64,000 nucleotides of DNA, taken from NCBI GenBank assembly GCA_964023275.1, contig OZ029915.1, forward strand, positions 598,501-662,500, in the 5' to 3' direction. This DNA is from Norana najaformis. Its lineage: Eukaryota; Annelida; Clitellata; Crassiclitellata; Hormogastridae. Both the position numbers and the translations under genes were made by a program. Shown here in pieces: positions 1 to 10,142 of this stretch (its first letter is position 1; every line of letters starts with the position of its first letter). The notes below the pieces were generated by a model that did no database searches, was not told the DNA's origin, and saw only the letters and a list, made by a program, of their open reading frames with translations.

Positions 1-143
1 CCAGTTTAATACAGTTAGTGAAGTGGAGGTCACTGAAAGGAAGAAACCGGGAGCAACAGAGGATTATCCACAGAAGGTACAATTTGACGAACTAGAGCGC
101 AGTTGCTACACGCGGTACACGGATAATCAAACGCTGATGTTGG

Positions 144-207
144 CTAATTAATGTAAATTTATGCGCTTTAGGATACTAATTAATGTAAATTTATGCGCTT
201 TAGGATA
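144..207. repeat. 32-bp tandem duplication
   Basis: CTAATTAATGTAAATTTATG followed by CGCTTTAGGATA occurs twice head to tail. Confidence 0.9.
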
Positions 208-374
208 CAGATGATAGACTATCAGGCAGTCTGCGACATCTACAACTCGGTTGGCCTCGGGGCTTCGTCGATTTTTGCCAGCGTGAGTTTTTATTCATTA
301 TTAGTCTACACAGGGATTTGATTTTGTCCTTAAGGTCAACTTTTGTGACTTTCAGTAGCTTAGACCAGCTGTGT

Positions 375-525
375 TAGGTGAGGTATGGTATGGTATTTTA
401 TGGTATGGTAATATAAGGCACGATAAGGTAAGGCAAAGTGAGATAGGGTGAGGTAACATACCTAAGGCAAGGCAATGCAATGTAAGGCAAGCAAGGAAAG
501 GCATGGTTCGTATGGCAAGTTGAAA
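375..525. repeat. GGTAA/GGCAA-rich degenerate pentamer tract
   Basis: Repeated AAGGTAAGGCAAAGTG-like sequence. Similar tracts at 45690-46062, 58500-58600 and 63205-63275; the opposite strand (CTTACC) at 2110-2360. Confidence 0.75.
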
Positions 526-536
526 AACAATCTGTT

Positions 537-775
537 AGTTGGTTAACGCATGCATGAAGGCGCCTCTAAGCGCGAGGATGCCGGTTCGCATACCGATCGT
601 GGCTTATTTCAGAGATTTGAACCTCGGGTTAGCACGGTCCGTATAGGGGAACCTTAAATGGTGTGGCGCCCATTCAAACGGGCAGCGGTGGTGAAGGATC
701 TCATCCGATTAATTCATTGAAAATGAGGAGCAGGATCAAAGATGTCATAGGGTCGCTATAGAAAAATGTGTGCCT
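537..775 (+). mobile_element. SINE family A (tRNA-derived-like), full-length copy
   Basis: Starts TTGGTTAACGCATG, has a B-box-like GGTTCGCATACC, a body with GGCGCCCATTCAAACGGGCA and ends CGGTCGCTATAGAAAA. Other copies at 6120, 29533, 31978, 38432 (-) and 61495 define it. Confidence 0.8.
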
Positions 776-1745
776 TTTTGAAGCACTGAAAATTCTTATA
801 TTTCAAAATTTACCCCATCAGCTGCGTTATTTGTAGGACATATGAAGCCCATATGTCAATGTTCCAATATGGGTTTCAAAACGTGTATCGTCAGAAGTTT
901 CGCAAGCAGAATTTAAAACCAAATCAAAACAGCTTAATCTAATCTAAATACTTCTATAGCGCCGTTATCACAATGCCCACGGTATCCATCAGTCGATGGT
1001 CGCTTCCAGTCAAGATAGCAATCCAAAATCATAATCCATTGGAGAAGCTGGTCGAATTCGGACAGGTCGGAGAAACCAGAAGCTAGGCTACGGTGGGTAA
1101 ACAAGTTGAAAGGGATGCGTCTTAAGTTTAGACCTGAATGACATCAAGGAATTGACAGAACGAACTGAAAGGGGCAGTGAATTCCAAAGCTTTAGACCGG
1201 CTACCGAGAAGGCCCGAGAGCCCAACACTGTTCGGGTTCGGGGCACAAAAGCTTAAGTTCTGGTACCAACTTCCTACCAACCCTTCTGCCATGACGCAGC
1301 GCTGGTCAACAAGCTGGAGCCCACGCGCGTAACTTTCAGTAGCGCTTTAAAAATTTTCAGCTTTATGATTACGATTTGGAATGTGTTACGGCGGACAGAA
1401 TGGAGACCGTTGCTTCACGGAGCACTGGGTGAATGGTCGGTTCTGTCCAGCAACCACCTGGTCCCCATCACCTGACTCAATCCATCCGGAACCGATAATG
1501 CAATGCATGAATAGTCTAGCGTTGTACGCGACCCAGGCTTTGCTGCGACCCAGCATTGCAACTGGGAGCGTGTAAGATCGATTGCTTTCAATGTGCTAAA
1601 GTGGATTGTCGCGATGCTCTTGAGCGCGGGGCTACTCCGCTGAGAAATCGGTGGTTCTAATCAAATGCCGATGACCCAGCGGTTGAGCTAAGCGTCTCAA
1701 CCTGATTGCACAACAGGTCATATCTACATCGAAGCTTACAGTATG

Positions 1746-1786
1746 TGTGTATTTATGTATGTATGTATGTATGTATGTATGTAGCT
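1746..1786. repeat. (ATGT)n microsatellite
   Basis: Run of TATG tetramers. Confidence 0.9.
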
Positions 1787-2109
1787 ACACATTCATGTAG
1801 CGCATTTTCTGAATCTCACAATGGAGCTTTATAAGTAGGGGCTTTATTCACGGAAAAGGAGCCTAAATTTGAACGAAAAGCGATAAGGGTCCTGGGTGGT
1901 TGTGACCCCCGCTCATAACATTGAACCACACGCTGGTCCATGAAAGACGTTATATTATAATTGCTCGGATACATACAGTCGGCTGATGCTGTGGATGCAT
2001 CGCTGGTAGGTGCAGTGATGTCAGGCGTTGTTTAGTTCGTGGCTAGTAGCTTAATGCGGTACCTTCCTTGCAATATGCTATGCCACTCATTTGGTTGTCC
2101 ATTATATAG

Positions 2110-2360
2110 TGGTCGGTAACCTAACTTATCCTCTCTTATCTTGTTTGCCTTTCTTTTACCTTTTTCTTACCTTGCTCTGGCTGTCTTTATCTGACCTAAA
2201 GCGACCTGTCTCGACCTTCCCTGATCTTCCCTTCGCTTACCTTGACCTGCCTTTGTTGATATGAAATGACCTTTGCCTTGATTTACCTCTTCTTAGCTTA
2301 GTTCATCTCACCTTCCTTTGTCTCACTTTCCTACCTTTCCTTACCAGACCTTAATTACCT
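2110..2360. repeat. Pyrimidine-rich CTTACC/CTTGACC degenerate tract
   Basis: Reverse-strand counterpart of the GGTAAG tracts, just upstream of the first resolved alpha2/delta exon, where it extends the pyrimidine tract. Confidence 0.6.
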
Positions 2361-2407
2361 TACCTTGCACTTTCATATGTTGACTGGTTTGTTTCTTCTC
2401 CCGACAG

Positions 2408-2460
2408 TCACTGGGGAGAATCTTCTCAACGTTCGCTTCCATCCTAAACGAACTGCTGCT
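2408..2460 (+). CDS. CACNA2D-like: alpha2/delta exon (SLGRIFSTFASILNELL segment)
   Basis: Pyrimidine-rich acceptor ending CCGACAG and donor GTAAGTT enclose 53 bp. Read in phase 0 it gives SLGRIFSTFASILNELL plus two bases. The next exon completes a Leu codon, so the hydrophobic run continues into FFLQFSLVDWW. The other open frame (TGENLLNVRF) does not connect in phase to a family-like sequence. Confidence 0.75.
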
Positions 2461-5400
2461 GTAAGTTCTTCACTTCGTTTCTCGTTCGTTTCTTCGCTCG
2501 ATCATTCGGTCGGATGGCGTCGGCGACTAATTGCGCCTATTTGCATACGCTAACGGTTCCCGCGGGAAATAAGAGATTCAAATTATTGCGCGCCGAACTC
2601 TCGCGGCGACGCACAATTAATGGCGGCTATTTTTTGGCCCGGGCTGTAACGCTGCTTCAGCCTAACATTTCAGCCTTCAGAGGCTAGTTTTTATGAAACA
2701 TGTTCTAAGTTCTGAACGAGTTCTGGTCTAATTCTCCAAACACAAACACTGTATACTTGTATAGTTGTTTGGAGGACAAAAATAACGGTGACGTTGTTGT
2801 CCTTGTTGTTGTTAATGATGATGATGATGATAATGACGACTATGATGATGATGATGATGTTTTCTTGTAGGTTTTTCCTGCAGTTCAGTCTAGTAGACTG
2901 GTGGAGAGGAGCAGCGAGTGTGGCCACCGATAGTAAGTTAGGTCTAGACACCATTGACAACACACTCAGACACGGACGGACCCACACAATCATGCATCCG
3001 TGGCCAAGATGAATGTTTTGTCTAGCGTGTCGTTTTTGATCAGTTGGTTGGTCACCTGCGGATTTTGCTTAATCAGTTTTTCTTCGGAATTTTAATGCTA
3101 CCCAGTCTGCGTTTCCGGAATGCAGCGCTTTTGCGAGGTACTGAAAAGGCGCTATATTAAGTGTGTACACATATATATATACACACGTACATACATACAT
3201 ACATACACACACACGCATACATACATCGCTATTTATTACTGCTTGACGAATAGTCATAAAAGTTTAAAAGTAATTGGAAAATGCCAAGATCGCACTAAAC
3301 TTAATGGGTGTTCGTTTACTCACGGTATGAAAAGCAGGGTGACGGTAACCTAGTCCAACAAGAGGGACCCAGGTACAACCTATGACCCCACCTGCCTAGG
3401 CTTATGATTACAAATGTAACTTTCGGACATTATTAATGTTAATATTAACGATTTTTTTACCATCACTTCACCCCTTGCGATCTCTGCGCAGATCTTTCAT
3501 AAAAAGTGAAAGCACTCCTCTTCGGCAGATCCTATCTTAAGTCTCCTTTCCAGTATCTGTCCTGCAGATCCAATTCCAAACGCCACCCACCGTAGCCGTA
3601 GGATTGCCTGCCTGCCTGCCTGCCTGACTCTTGGATCTTGGCCTGGAACCAAATCCTTTCTGCCTTTCGATTTTGTTTTGACTGAGCTCCTGTGAATAAG
3701 CCGGTTCGGGCGACTTACCTCTCGTTGGGCGCTGTAGAAATCTCGAGTTTACGATTATAGGTACAGCTGACAGTGTGACGTCAGCACATGACATCCTATC
3801 ATCAACGGAGTACATGGACATTTCGACGGACTACGGTCAGTACTACGACGACCTCAACCAATCGCGCAAGGAGGTCAAAGAGTTGATGCTCGAGTGTGCA
3901 AACATCATGAACGACCCGCAGCTGTCGGTCGACTTGAAGAAGAAGAAGTTCAAGGAATGTATGGACAGCATCCGGTTGAAGTTCTCGACGCGCGTCATCG
4001 GACGTCGCCCGTGCTATAAGCTGCACACCTACTACGCAGCCGACCCGATGAAGCTGCCTGCCTCTGGCGAGCTCATGAGGTGCCTAGACGGGGAAAAGTG
4101 TACCAAGTAAGCGTGGCCACTGCCTCCTTGATACTGCAAGGGATAACCCATTAGGATTTGAGTTAAACTCTAAATTTGAAGACGATAATATTGATAAATT
4201 TTTATCTTTATTGTGTAAGTAAAGTTCATTTATTTTCTATTAATACCTAAAAATAAAGTTTGGCCCTTGTCAACTTATATTTAGAGATAGACTAAGCATA
4301 TAATTAAGAGTGTTCATTTGTGCCCTCTAGCGAATAGACTAAAAAGTTCTTTACTGTTACTGCCATCTGTCGAATAAGAGTCGTAGTCATTACAATTTCT
4401 AACAAATATTATGATCCTAAAGCTTCAGCTTTTAACATTTCGCTTGTGAACTTTTATCATACTGAATATGAGACTGACCTAAAACCTACTATTTTTTAAT
4501 AAATTTGTGACGTTACTAGTATTTTTCGACATGAAAAATCATAAATAACCGCCTAATTCCGAATCGTCAAAGTGTGTTGACACAGGATAATTGAAACTCG
4601 TGAACTTGCTTAATATCCTGAGCAACGCCTTTTAGGTCTGTAGCGCAGAGACTTGAGTTTGCATTTTAATATGTCGAGATAACGTGAATTAGCATAAACA
4701 TCATTTCTTATGTTTACACTAACGTCTTGTAAATCAATACATCGGGTTGGGTCGGGCCAGAATTTGTGTGATAATACTGGGTCGGGTCAGGCTGGGTCCA
4801 TTACGTGATCGGGCGGGTCGGGTCGGGTCGGGTCGGTTAGCAACTGAACCACGGACGACCCTGGTCGTGACGGGACGTGACACCCGAACTTTGAGAGATA
4901 CATCTTACCAGGAAATAGTAGGTTGTGGTCAGGGCCTTTGAGAGATTCAGACAGGCCCCGGCCACTGCAAATACGAGGCCTGAATTTCGGCGCATGGACA
5001 TCTGAAGCCTACTAAATTGCAGTTGTGAATTATTATACAAAAAAGGTGAAGTAAATGTTATTAGAAACAATTAGATACGAACTTCTTTCAAAATTTGAGG
5101 CCTCTATGTGAGGCCCGGGTGGCCCCCGTCTCATAGGCCATGGTTGTGGGGAATTTCGTAAAGTGAGCTTTGTATAACGTTTCTGTGTTTTGTTCGTGGG
5201 CAGCCATTACAGCGTCAATCGAGTTCCCGGAACGAATCTCATTCTGTTGGTCGTCGATGCCATTTGCACCTGTTCCAATGAGGCACCGGTCTCGCTTGAA
5301 CCCGTCGAAATTAAATATATCCTTTTTGTTCAAACACGGTGGCATGTCTGCCCCAACCAGACATTATTTACTAAAGTTAAGGTGAATATGTATGTATGTA

Positions 5401-6852
5401 TGTGTGTATCTGTGTATGTATGTATATATGTATCTGTGTATGTATGTACGTATGTATGTATGTATGTATGCATGCATGTATATATGCTTGTGAGGATGTG
5501 TGCATGTAAGCTTGTATTTGTGTATGTATGTTTGTTTGTTTGTGCTTTTATTTGTTTGTGCATTATGTCCGGTTTTTAATCTCATTCGGGTGTAGTCTAA
5601 ACTCATCGGCTTCAGCGTGCTTACCTGCCGTAGCCTGGCTTCTGGTTTCCCTGAACTGTCGACTGTACTTCTCCAACTGTTTATGAATTTCTTACTGATG
5701 TTCCACTTTAAGCGACTATCGGTTGATGAATTGTGCATTATAATAACGGCGCTATAGAACTCGTCAGATTAGATTAGATTAGATTAGATTAGATATAACG
5801 CCTTTATTATTTTTATTTTTTATTTCTGCATTTATTGAGCGCCACTATCTAATGATTAAACATCAATTGATGACGCTGGGCAATTGTGTCAAGGGCTTGC
5901 TCAAGGTCCCTACACAGTACCTATCTCAGGAGAGGCTCGAACCCGTACTCACCACGTTATAAGCCGAGCGCTCTATCCATTCGGCTACCGTATCCCACAA
6001 AGGACCCCACTAACGCGCTGCACACTTGCCTAGTTGACCTAAACAAGCGTGACTTAATATTGATCCAAATTTATGCCGAACAGTCAGTTGAAACAGTGGT
6101 TTCTGTATTATGGAAGTATTCTCAGACGCGGATTTCAGAGATTTTATTCTCGGGCTAGCACGGTCCGTGCACGGGGACCTTAAGTGACCTGGCGCCCATT
6201 CAAACGGGCAGCGGTAGTGAAGGATCTTACCCGAAAATTTCATTTAAAATGAGCAGGGTCGAGGCCATACGGTCGCTATAGAAAAGCGTGTGCATTTAGA
6301 GTAATTAAACGGAATTGGGTTAACTAATGATTGGGTGAAACAGCAAAGACTTAGTTGATGTGACGTTTCTTAACACTGGTACATAACAATTCATACATCT
6401 GTCAAAAGCTTCAGAATGAGGTCTTCCGAAAGCGACCGAAATTTTGTCATGCATATCACAAGAACGTAAGTATGCTTCCTCTTCCTCTTCCTCTTATCGC
6501 TCTTTCCGCTCCAGTGCCAAACACCACCCACCATAGCCGTCTGACTGCCTGCCTGACTATTGGATCTCGATGTGGAACCGAACCCTTTCTGCCTAACGAT
6601 TTGTTTTGACTGTGCGTTGTGAATAAGATGGTTCCCGCAACTTAGCTTTCGTTAGGCGCTGTAGAAATATCGAGTTAGCGATTACGATTACGAATTCTTG
6701 TCATCCTTTTTATACGAATGTTTGTTTTAAAATGTTTTTGTCTTTCATTTCAGGAGAATTACACGGACTGCGGACGGTGTGGTCTGTTGCAGCCGTCAGT
6801 CTTAACGTTCCTTGTATTGCTACCTCTGACTTGCCTTGCTGTCCTTCACTAG
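2408..6852 (+). CDS. CACNA2D-like: Voltage-gated calcium channel alpha2/delta subunit, C-terminal part (5 exons; 5' exons lie left of or unresolved in the window)
   Basis: Auxiliary subunit that raises surface expression of high-voltage-activated calcium channels; the mature protein is extracellular and membrane- or GPI-anchored. I join exons 2408-2460, 2871-2932, 3761-4106, 5204-5381 and 6754-6852. All introns are GT-AG and every phase fits. The join reads SLGRIFSTFASILNELLL, then FFLQFSLVDWWRG, a Lys- and acid-rich stretch, a Cys-bearing segment (RCLDGEKC), the core VPGTNLILLVVDAICTC and PVSLEPVEIKY, and a tail ENYTDCGRCG plus about 20 hydrophobic residues before TAG. The family has matching landmarks: a LLEF/WW segment, IPSSNL-MVVVDSSC, APIEIRY, ENA-ECG and a hydrophobic GPI-type end. 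The VWA and Cache domains must lie upstream; I could not find their exons in 1-2400. The exact paralogue (1-4) cannot be decided. Confidence 0.85.
2871..2932 (+). CDS. CACNA2D-like: alpha2/delta exon (LFFLQFSLVDWWRG segment)
   Basis: Acceptor TTTTCTTGTAG follows an ATG-rich microsatellite; donor GTAAGTT. It encodes FFLQFSLVDWWRGAASVATD and ends on the first base of a Ser codon. The LLEF-x5-WW-like pattern is a known landmark just upstream of the last conserved block of alpha2/delta proteins. Confidence 0.78.
3466..3760 (+). mobile_element. SINE-like family B, full-length, abutting an alpha2/delta exon
   Basis: Contains the family landmarks CTTCACCCCTTGCG, GCCGTAGGATTGCCTGCC-like, GATTTTGTTTTGACTGAGC, GGGCGCTGTAGAAATCTCGA and a TTACGATTA tail. 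Its last bases are the candidate splice acceptor of exon 3761-4106. Confidence 0.85.
3761..4106 (+). CDS. CACNA2D-like: alpha2/delta exon with acidic/lysine-rich segment and two Cys
   Basis: Encodes TADSVTSAHDILSSTEYMDI..., then a charged helix (NQSRKEVKELMLECANIMND), then RRPCYKLHTYYAADP and GELMRCLDGEKCT. Donor GTAAGC. The acceptor is ambiguous: AG at 3759-3760 or the in-frame AG at 3765-3766, six bases later (exon start 3767). The bases immediately upstream belong to an interspersed SINE-like repeat (3466-3760). The charged middle is longer than I expect for vertebrate members. Confidence 0.75.
4800..4837. repeat. (GGGTC)n pentamer
   Basis: GGGCGGGTCGGGTCGGGTCG and flanking degenerate units from 4745. 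Confidence 0.85.
5204..5381 (+). CDS. CACNA2D-like: alpha2/delta exon with the conserved VPGTNLILLVVDAICTC core
   Basis: Acceptor TTCGTGGGCAG after a T-rich tract; donor AAG/GTGAAT. The first base completes an Asn codon, then HYSVNRVPGTNLILLVVD, AICTCSNEAPVSLEPVEIKY and a short variable tail. This is the best family match in the gene (family form: IPSSNLFMVVVDSSCLCE then APITMAPIEIRY). It ends in phase 0, matching the last exon at 6754. Confidence 0.85.
5389..5480. repeat. (ATGT)n microsatellite with variants
   Basis: ATGTATGTATGTGTGTATCT and onward, directly after the donor of alpha2/delta exon 5204-5381. Confidence 0.9.
5764..5795. repeat. (AGATT)n pentamer, tail of a GGCGCTATAGAA end
   Basis: Six AGATT units follow ACGGCGCTATAGAACTCGTC, looking like the tail of a SINE 3' end. 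Confidence 0.85.
5815..6000 (-). mobile_element. tRNA-derived SINE C
   Basis: The reverse complement has an A-box-like GGTAGCCGAATGGATAGAGC and B box CGGGTTCGAGCCTC, then a tail ending GCGCTCAATAAATGCAG. Same layout at 8533-8716, 17003-17110 and 46283-46440. Confidence 0.85.
6120..6297 (+). mobile_element. SINE family A, 5'-truncated
   Basis: Shares the body CGCCCATTCAAACGGGCAGC and end ACGGTCGCTATAGAAAA; lacks the B-box head. Lies in the last intron of the alpha2/delta gene, next to SINE C. Confidence 0.8.
6471..6697 (+). mobile_element. SINE-like family B
   Basis: From CTTCCTCTTCCTCTTATC to GCGATTACGATTACG; 57 bp before the last alpha2/delta exon. Confidence 0.85.
6754..6852 (+). CDS. CACNA2D-like: alpha2/delta last exon: hydrophobic C-terminal tail and stop
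   Basis: Acceptor TTGTCTTTCATTTCAG. Reads ENYTDCGRCGLLQPSVLTFL followed by VLLPLTCLAVLH and TAG at 6850-6852. The ENY-DCG start corresponds to the family's ENA-ECGG motif, and the about 20-residue hydrophobic end without basic residues after it suits a GPI-anchor signal or terminal membrane segment. Confidence 0.8.
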   Translation, partial: ENYTDCGRCGLLQPSVLTFLVLLPLTCLAVLH

Positions 6853-7652
6853 CAAAGGCCAATGATACTGTCGCAGGCCAAATACTGCCTCGAACCCCGC
6901 GATTGTCACAGCGCTGACGGGCGCCATTGGGCATCACGTGTCCGTCGAACTGGTAGAGCTGGGAACACCAGCCAGCTGAAGGCCACCGGTGCTTGGATAG
7001 ACGTCGGAAGGACCGCTTCGTCGTGGGCTCCAGCTGAACTATTTTCCATGGAAATACTTGTGCGAATGTTGGCGTGTATGTTGCTAATGTTAGCATGGGA
7101 ATAGGAGTATGTCTGCGTGCATTTGTGTGTAGGTATGAATGCTTATCTGGATGTGAGTGAGATTTCAAGAGAATTTGTGAATGATCGTATGTGGGGGCTT
7201 GTGGTCTCTGATGTGCAAGATAAATTGGTTGGCGTGAATGTGTAGGCCTATGTGTCGTCAGCAGGTGTAGGATGAGACCTCGAGTATGTTGCGTTGAATA
7301 GCTGCGGCTAGCCTCTGCAAGATTTCATACCAGAAAGACGAAAAGCAAGAAATTTCAACATCGCAGAAATGGCAGCTTGCGACTCATTGATACTGGAATT
7401 TTCTCTGGAACCGCTGGCCCAATGCATCAGAAAGCGATCATCGAAGACGCTCAAGGAAGACGATTATCTTGATTAAATGAACGTTCTTATGTTTCTGAAG
7501 ATGCATCTTGATTGGCCGCTACATCAATTTTCTTAACCGTGGTTACATTTACGACAAAATCTTAACAACGCCTCTCTCTCTCTCTCTAAATCCGATCGGC
7601 GCCAATCTATCTGTTGATCGTCATCGATTTCGTTTTATCCGTCTGTGTGTAG

Positions 7653-7980
7653 AGACGGAGAAGAGATTCTGAGATCGAAGGCAAATCTTCTGTCGAATAA
7701 CTGTGAGGACTCGGATGAGGTGACCACAACATCCAGTGGCGTAACTTCCACAGTTCGGGCCCTTCTTCCACAAGACACCGAAGGACCCAGGGGCAGTCCA
7801 GCCATGATCTCCATCCGAGAATTGTCTGGGACTAGGCATGACCTCAACCGGCGAAGGGGTCATTGCTACCCGACGGTCATCCCAGTCTACTCTTTCTCCC
7901 TTTGCATTCCTCTTCTCCTAGCCTTTGTTGCAGCTCCAATTCTAGATACCCTAACCATAACCCCTAACCCTTACCACTAG
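7653..7980 (+). CDS. Possible alternative terminal exon with hydrophobic C-terminus
   Basis: After a T-rich acceptor-like tract ending TGTGTGTAG there is an open frame: DGEEILRSKANLLSNNCEDSD, then a Ser/Thr-rich and basic stretch, and a hydrophobic segment (VIPVYSFSLCIPLLLAFVAA) shortly before TAG at 7978-7980. It could be an alternative 3' exon of the upstream alpha2/delta gene: RSKANLLSNNC loosely resembles the family's RSQKLRRRPDSC. It would need a donor inside exon 5204-5381 (GTGGCA near 5338), since the phase does not fit the GTGAAT donor. It may equally be chance. Confidence 0.25.
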
Positions 7981-8090
7981 CCGTCTGACTTTCTACCTGC
8001 CTCACCCACTTGGAACCGAACCTGACCCGAACCTGTCTACTGATTTTGTTTTGGCTGTGAATAAACTGGTAACTGCGACTGGGTTCTTTT
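7975..8090 (+). mobile_element. SINE-like family B, partial and diverged
   Basis: Retains AGCCGTCTGACTTTCTACCT and GATTTTGTTTTGGCTGTGAA. Confidence 0.6.
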
Positions 8091-8532
8091 GGGTCTCTCT
8101 ACAAAATGGCTTCGGCTCTAAACTGGCCGCCTCGTTTAAGTGCAACTGCAAGGCTTGTTGGCAGTAGTTTGGAAATTTATTTCCGATTCTAATTATACAT
8201 GCTTGACGTGTTTCGCTGGCCGACCTTCTCAGAACGCGACCACTGTTACATTTTGGCGATGGTCTGGTGGCGTCAGCTGAGCTACGCGCCGTCCTGCTTG
8301 CATTTACTTTGTCTCCCTGCCTAGAGTTTGATTGATAAAGGATCCCTTCGCTCCTTGACTCTGGGAAATTGGTTGCTCCTCCTCGCACGCGCTTCAGTAA
8401 TGCAACGTGGAGCCTTCTAAATGATTGGGCCCCCTACTTGAAATGGTCTTCCTCTAGATTTGCGTCTTTTTCTGCTTATGGACACTAAATATACCCCTTT
8501 TATCTCTTTCGCTGAGACTATTATTATTATTA

Positions 8533-8716
8533 TTATTATTTGTGCATTTATTTAGCGCCACTATCTAATGACTAATCATCAATCGATGTAGCTGAGCAAT
8601 GGTGAATAGAGGACTTGCTGAAGAACCCTTCATAGTATGACCGTCTCAGGAGAGGCTTGAACCCGTACTCTCCGCCGTACAAGTCGAGCGCTCTAGCCAA
8701 TCGGCTACCGTGCAAG
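8533..8716 (-). mobile_element. tRNA-derived SINE C
   Basis: Reverse complement: GGTAGCCGATTGGCTAGAGC, CGGGTTCAAGCCTCTCC, tail GGCGCTAAATAAATGCAC then an AAT run. Confidence 0.85.
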
Positions 8717-9669
8717 GCTTTTGAGATGTTTTTTGCAGCTGATTCATATAAATTCACTGAATTAATGAGATCTGTGCCGCTGTCTAAAGTTTCTCCACTG
8801 GATCAGTGATGGCTGTCGAGGGCATAAAATGCTAGTCTCTTTAAGATTGTGCCAAGATCTGGGAAGTAATTTACGATGACCTCCTTCAGCTTTATCGAAA
8901 GAGAATGGTTTTAAATGGTTGATAAAAAAATGGTTGATAAAAAAGATGTATTTGGGTTCCCTGCCAGAAGAAGATGCAAGTCTAAAGGAAGACCATCTTC
9001 TAGTTATTTCTACCGTTTTCCGGGAAGTTTAATAACGTTATTGTTTCCAAGAATTTTTGATTATTTTTTCTTAGTAGGCATCCCTCTCCCAAACCAATTT
9101 CGGAGCTACTCAAGTGGTGTGGGGCAGATGGCCCAACTGCCCCTTCCGGATCCACCATTAAACGTGGAAACCTATTATCTTGTAGATACCCTTAGACAAT
9201 ATGTTCGACATTTGTACATATTTCTTTTATTTATTTATACTGCGCTTCTTTTCATGTCCCTCCAGCTGCACATTCAACGACGACAGAAACTGAAATACGA
9301 TCGTATCTCTCATATCACTTGTGTAACTTAGTCTTGCGTTTCTCTCTGTTCAATGGACTAGTAGTACGAACAGGAAATTCTTCAACTTCTCACGTTTCTT
9401 GTTTATACCTAACTGATTGATTGTGTGTTCCATTGACTGATTTCTTTAATTCATTAATTTACTGAATCAGTTAACTGAGTCACCAACAACCTAAACGTAC
9501 ATATGCTGCCCGTAGGGGAGTCGTACTGTTTCACCAAAACCCGAAGTGGATGTAACCCTAGAATCTCCATTCAATCTATTTCGCAGATATTTCTCAGCCC
9601 TCCTGGCAATATTAGGAGTCGAATTTCGGGCCCTTAACTGTTCGCCCTTGTGCGTCTCTTATCCACAGT

Positions 9670-9767
9670 CCGACAGAGAAATCGTTTCAATGACACGATT
9701 CAACGCTGAGCGGCAGTTTGAACTCGGAAGAAACATCGAACAAGTGCAAATAACTACTGAAGCATAA
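9670..9767 (+). CDS. Orphan terminal-exon-like ORF
   Basis: A pyrimidine-rich stretch ending TCTTATCCACAG is followed by SDREIVSMTRFNAERQFELG, then RNIEQVQITTEA and TAA. Composition looks protein-like and the acceptor is good, but I recognise no family and see no partner exon. Could be a gene remnant. Confidence 0.2.
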
Positions 9768-9997
9768 TATAAGCCATGGTCAAGTATTGCCGCGGCAGAG
9801 GCCGTTTGGCCCATGCGTCTAATTGACAGCCCCTTCCACAAGCCCAGATGTGAAGCTTTTCTGAAATAACAAAGTTCGATCGACCTTGGAAAAAAATCGA
9901 AGATAACGTCACAGAACCGTGCTATCCCACGCCATCTCATCAGAGACAGAATCGCCATTGGCCACATCTGTGCCGAGCAGATAGAAGCAACCCGTAA

Positions 9998-10142
9998 TCA
10001 TAAACCCGAGACTTCTACAGGGTCAAACGAAAGCTAAGTTGCGGGAACAACAAAATCGATAGACAAGAAGGGTTAGGTTCTAGGTCAAGATCCAAGTCAG
10101 GAAGGTTACGGTAGTAGTATTTGGAATTGGATCTGCAGGATA
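9998..10142 (-). mobile_element. SINE-like family B, partial
   Basis: Reverse orientation: GAGACTTCTACAGG, ACAAAATCGATAGACAAGAA, then a diverged remainder. Confidence 0.7.

Noticed and set aside
62..150. Possible upstream alpha2/delta exon after TTATCCACAG (KVQFDELERSC...)
   Set aside because: No donor in frame before a stop and no convincing family match.
1381..1575. 64-codon open frame with several cysteines as an exon
   Set aside because: No good acceptor/donor pair in phase and no family resemblance; could not be tied to the alpha2/delta gene.
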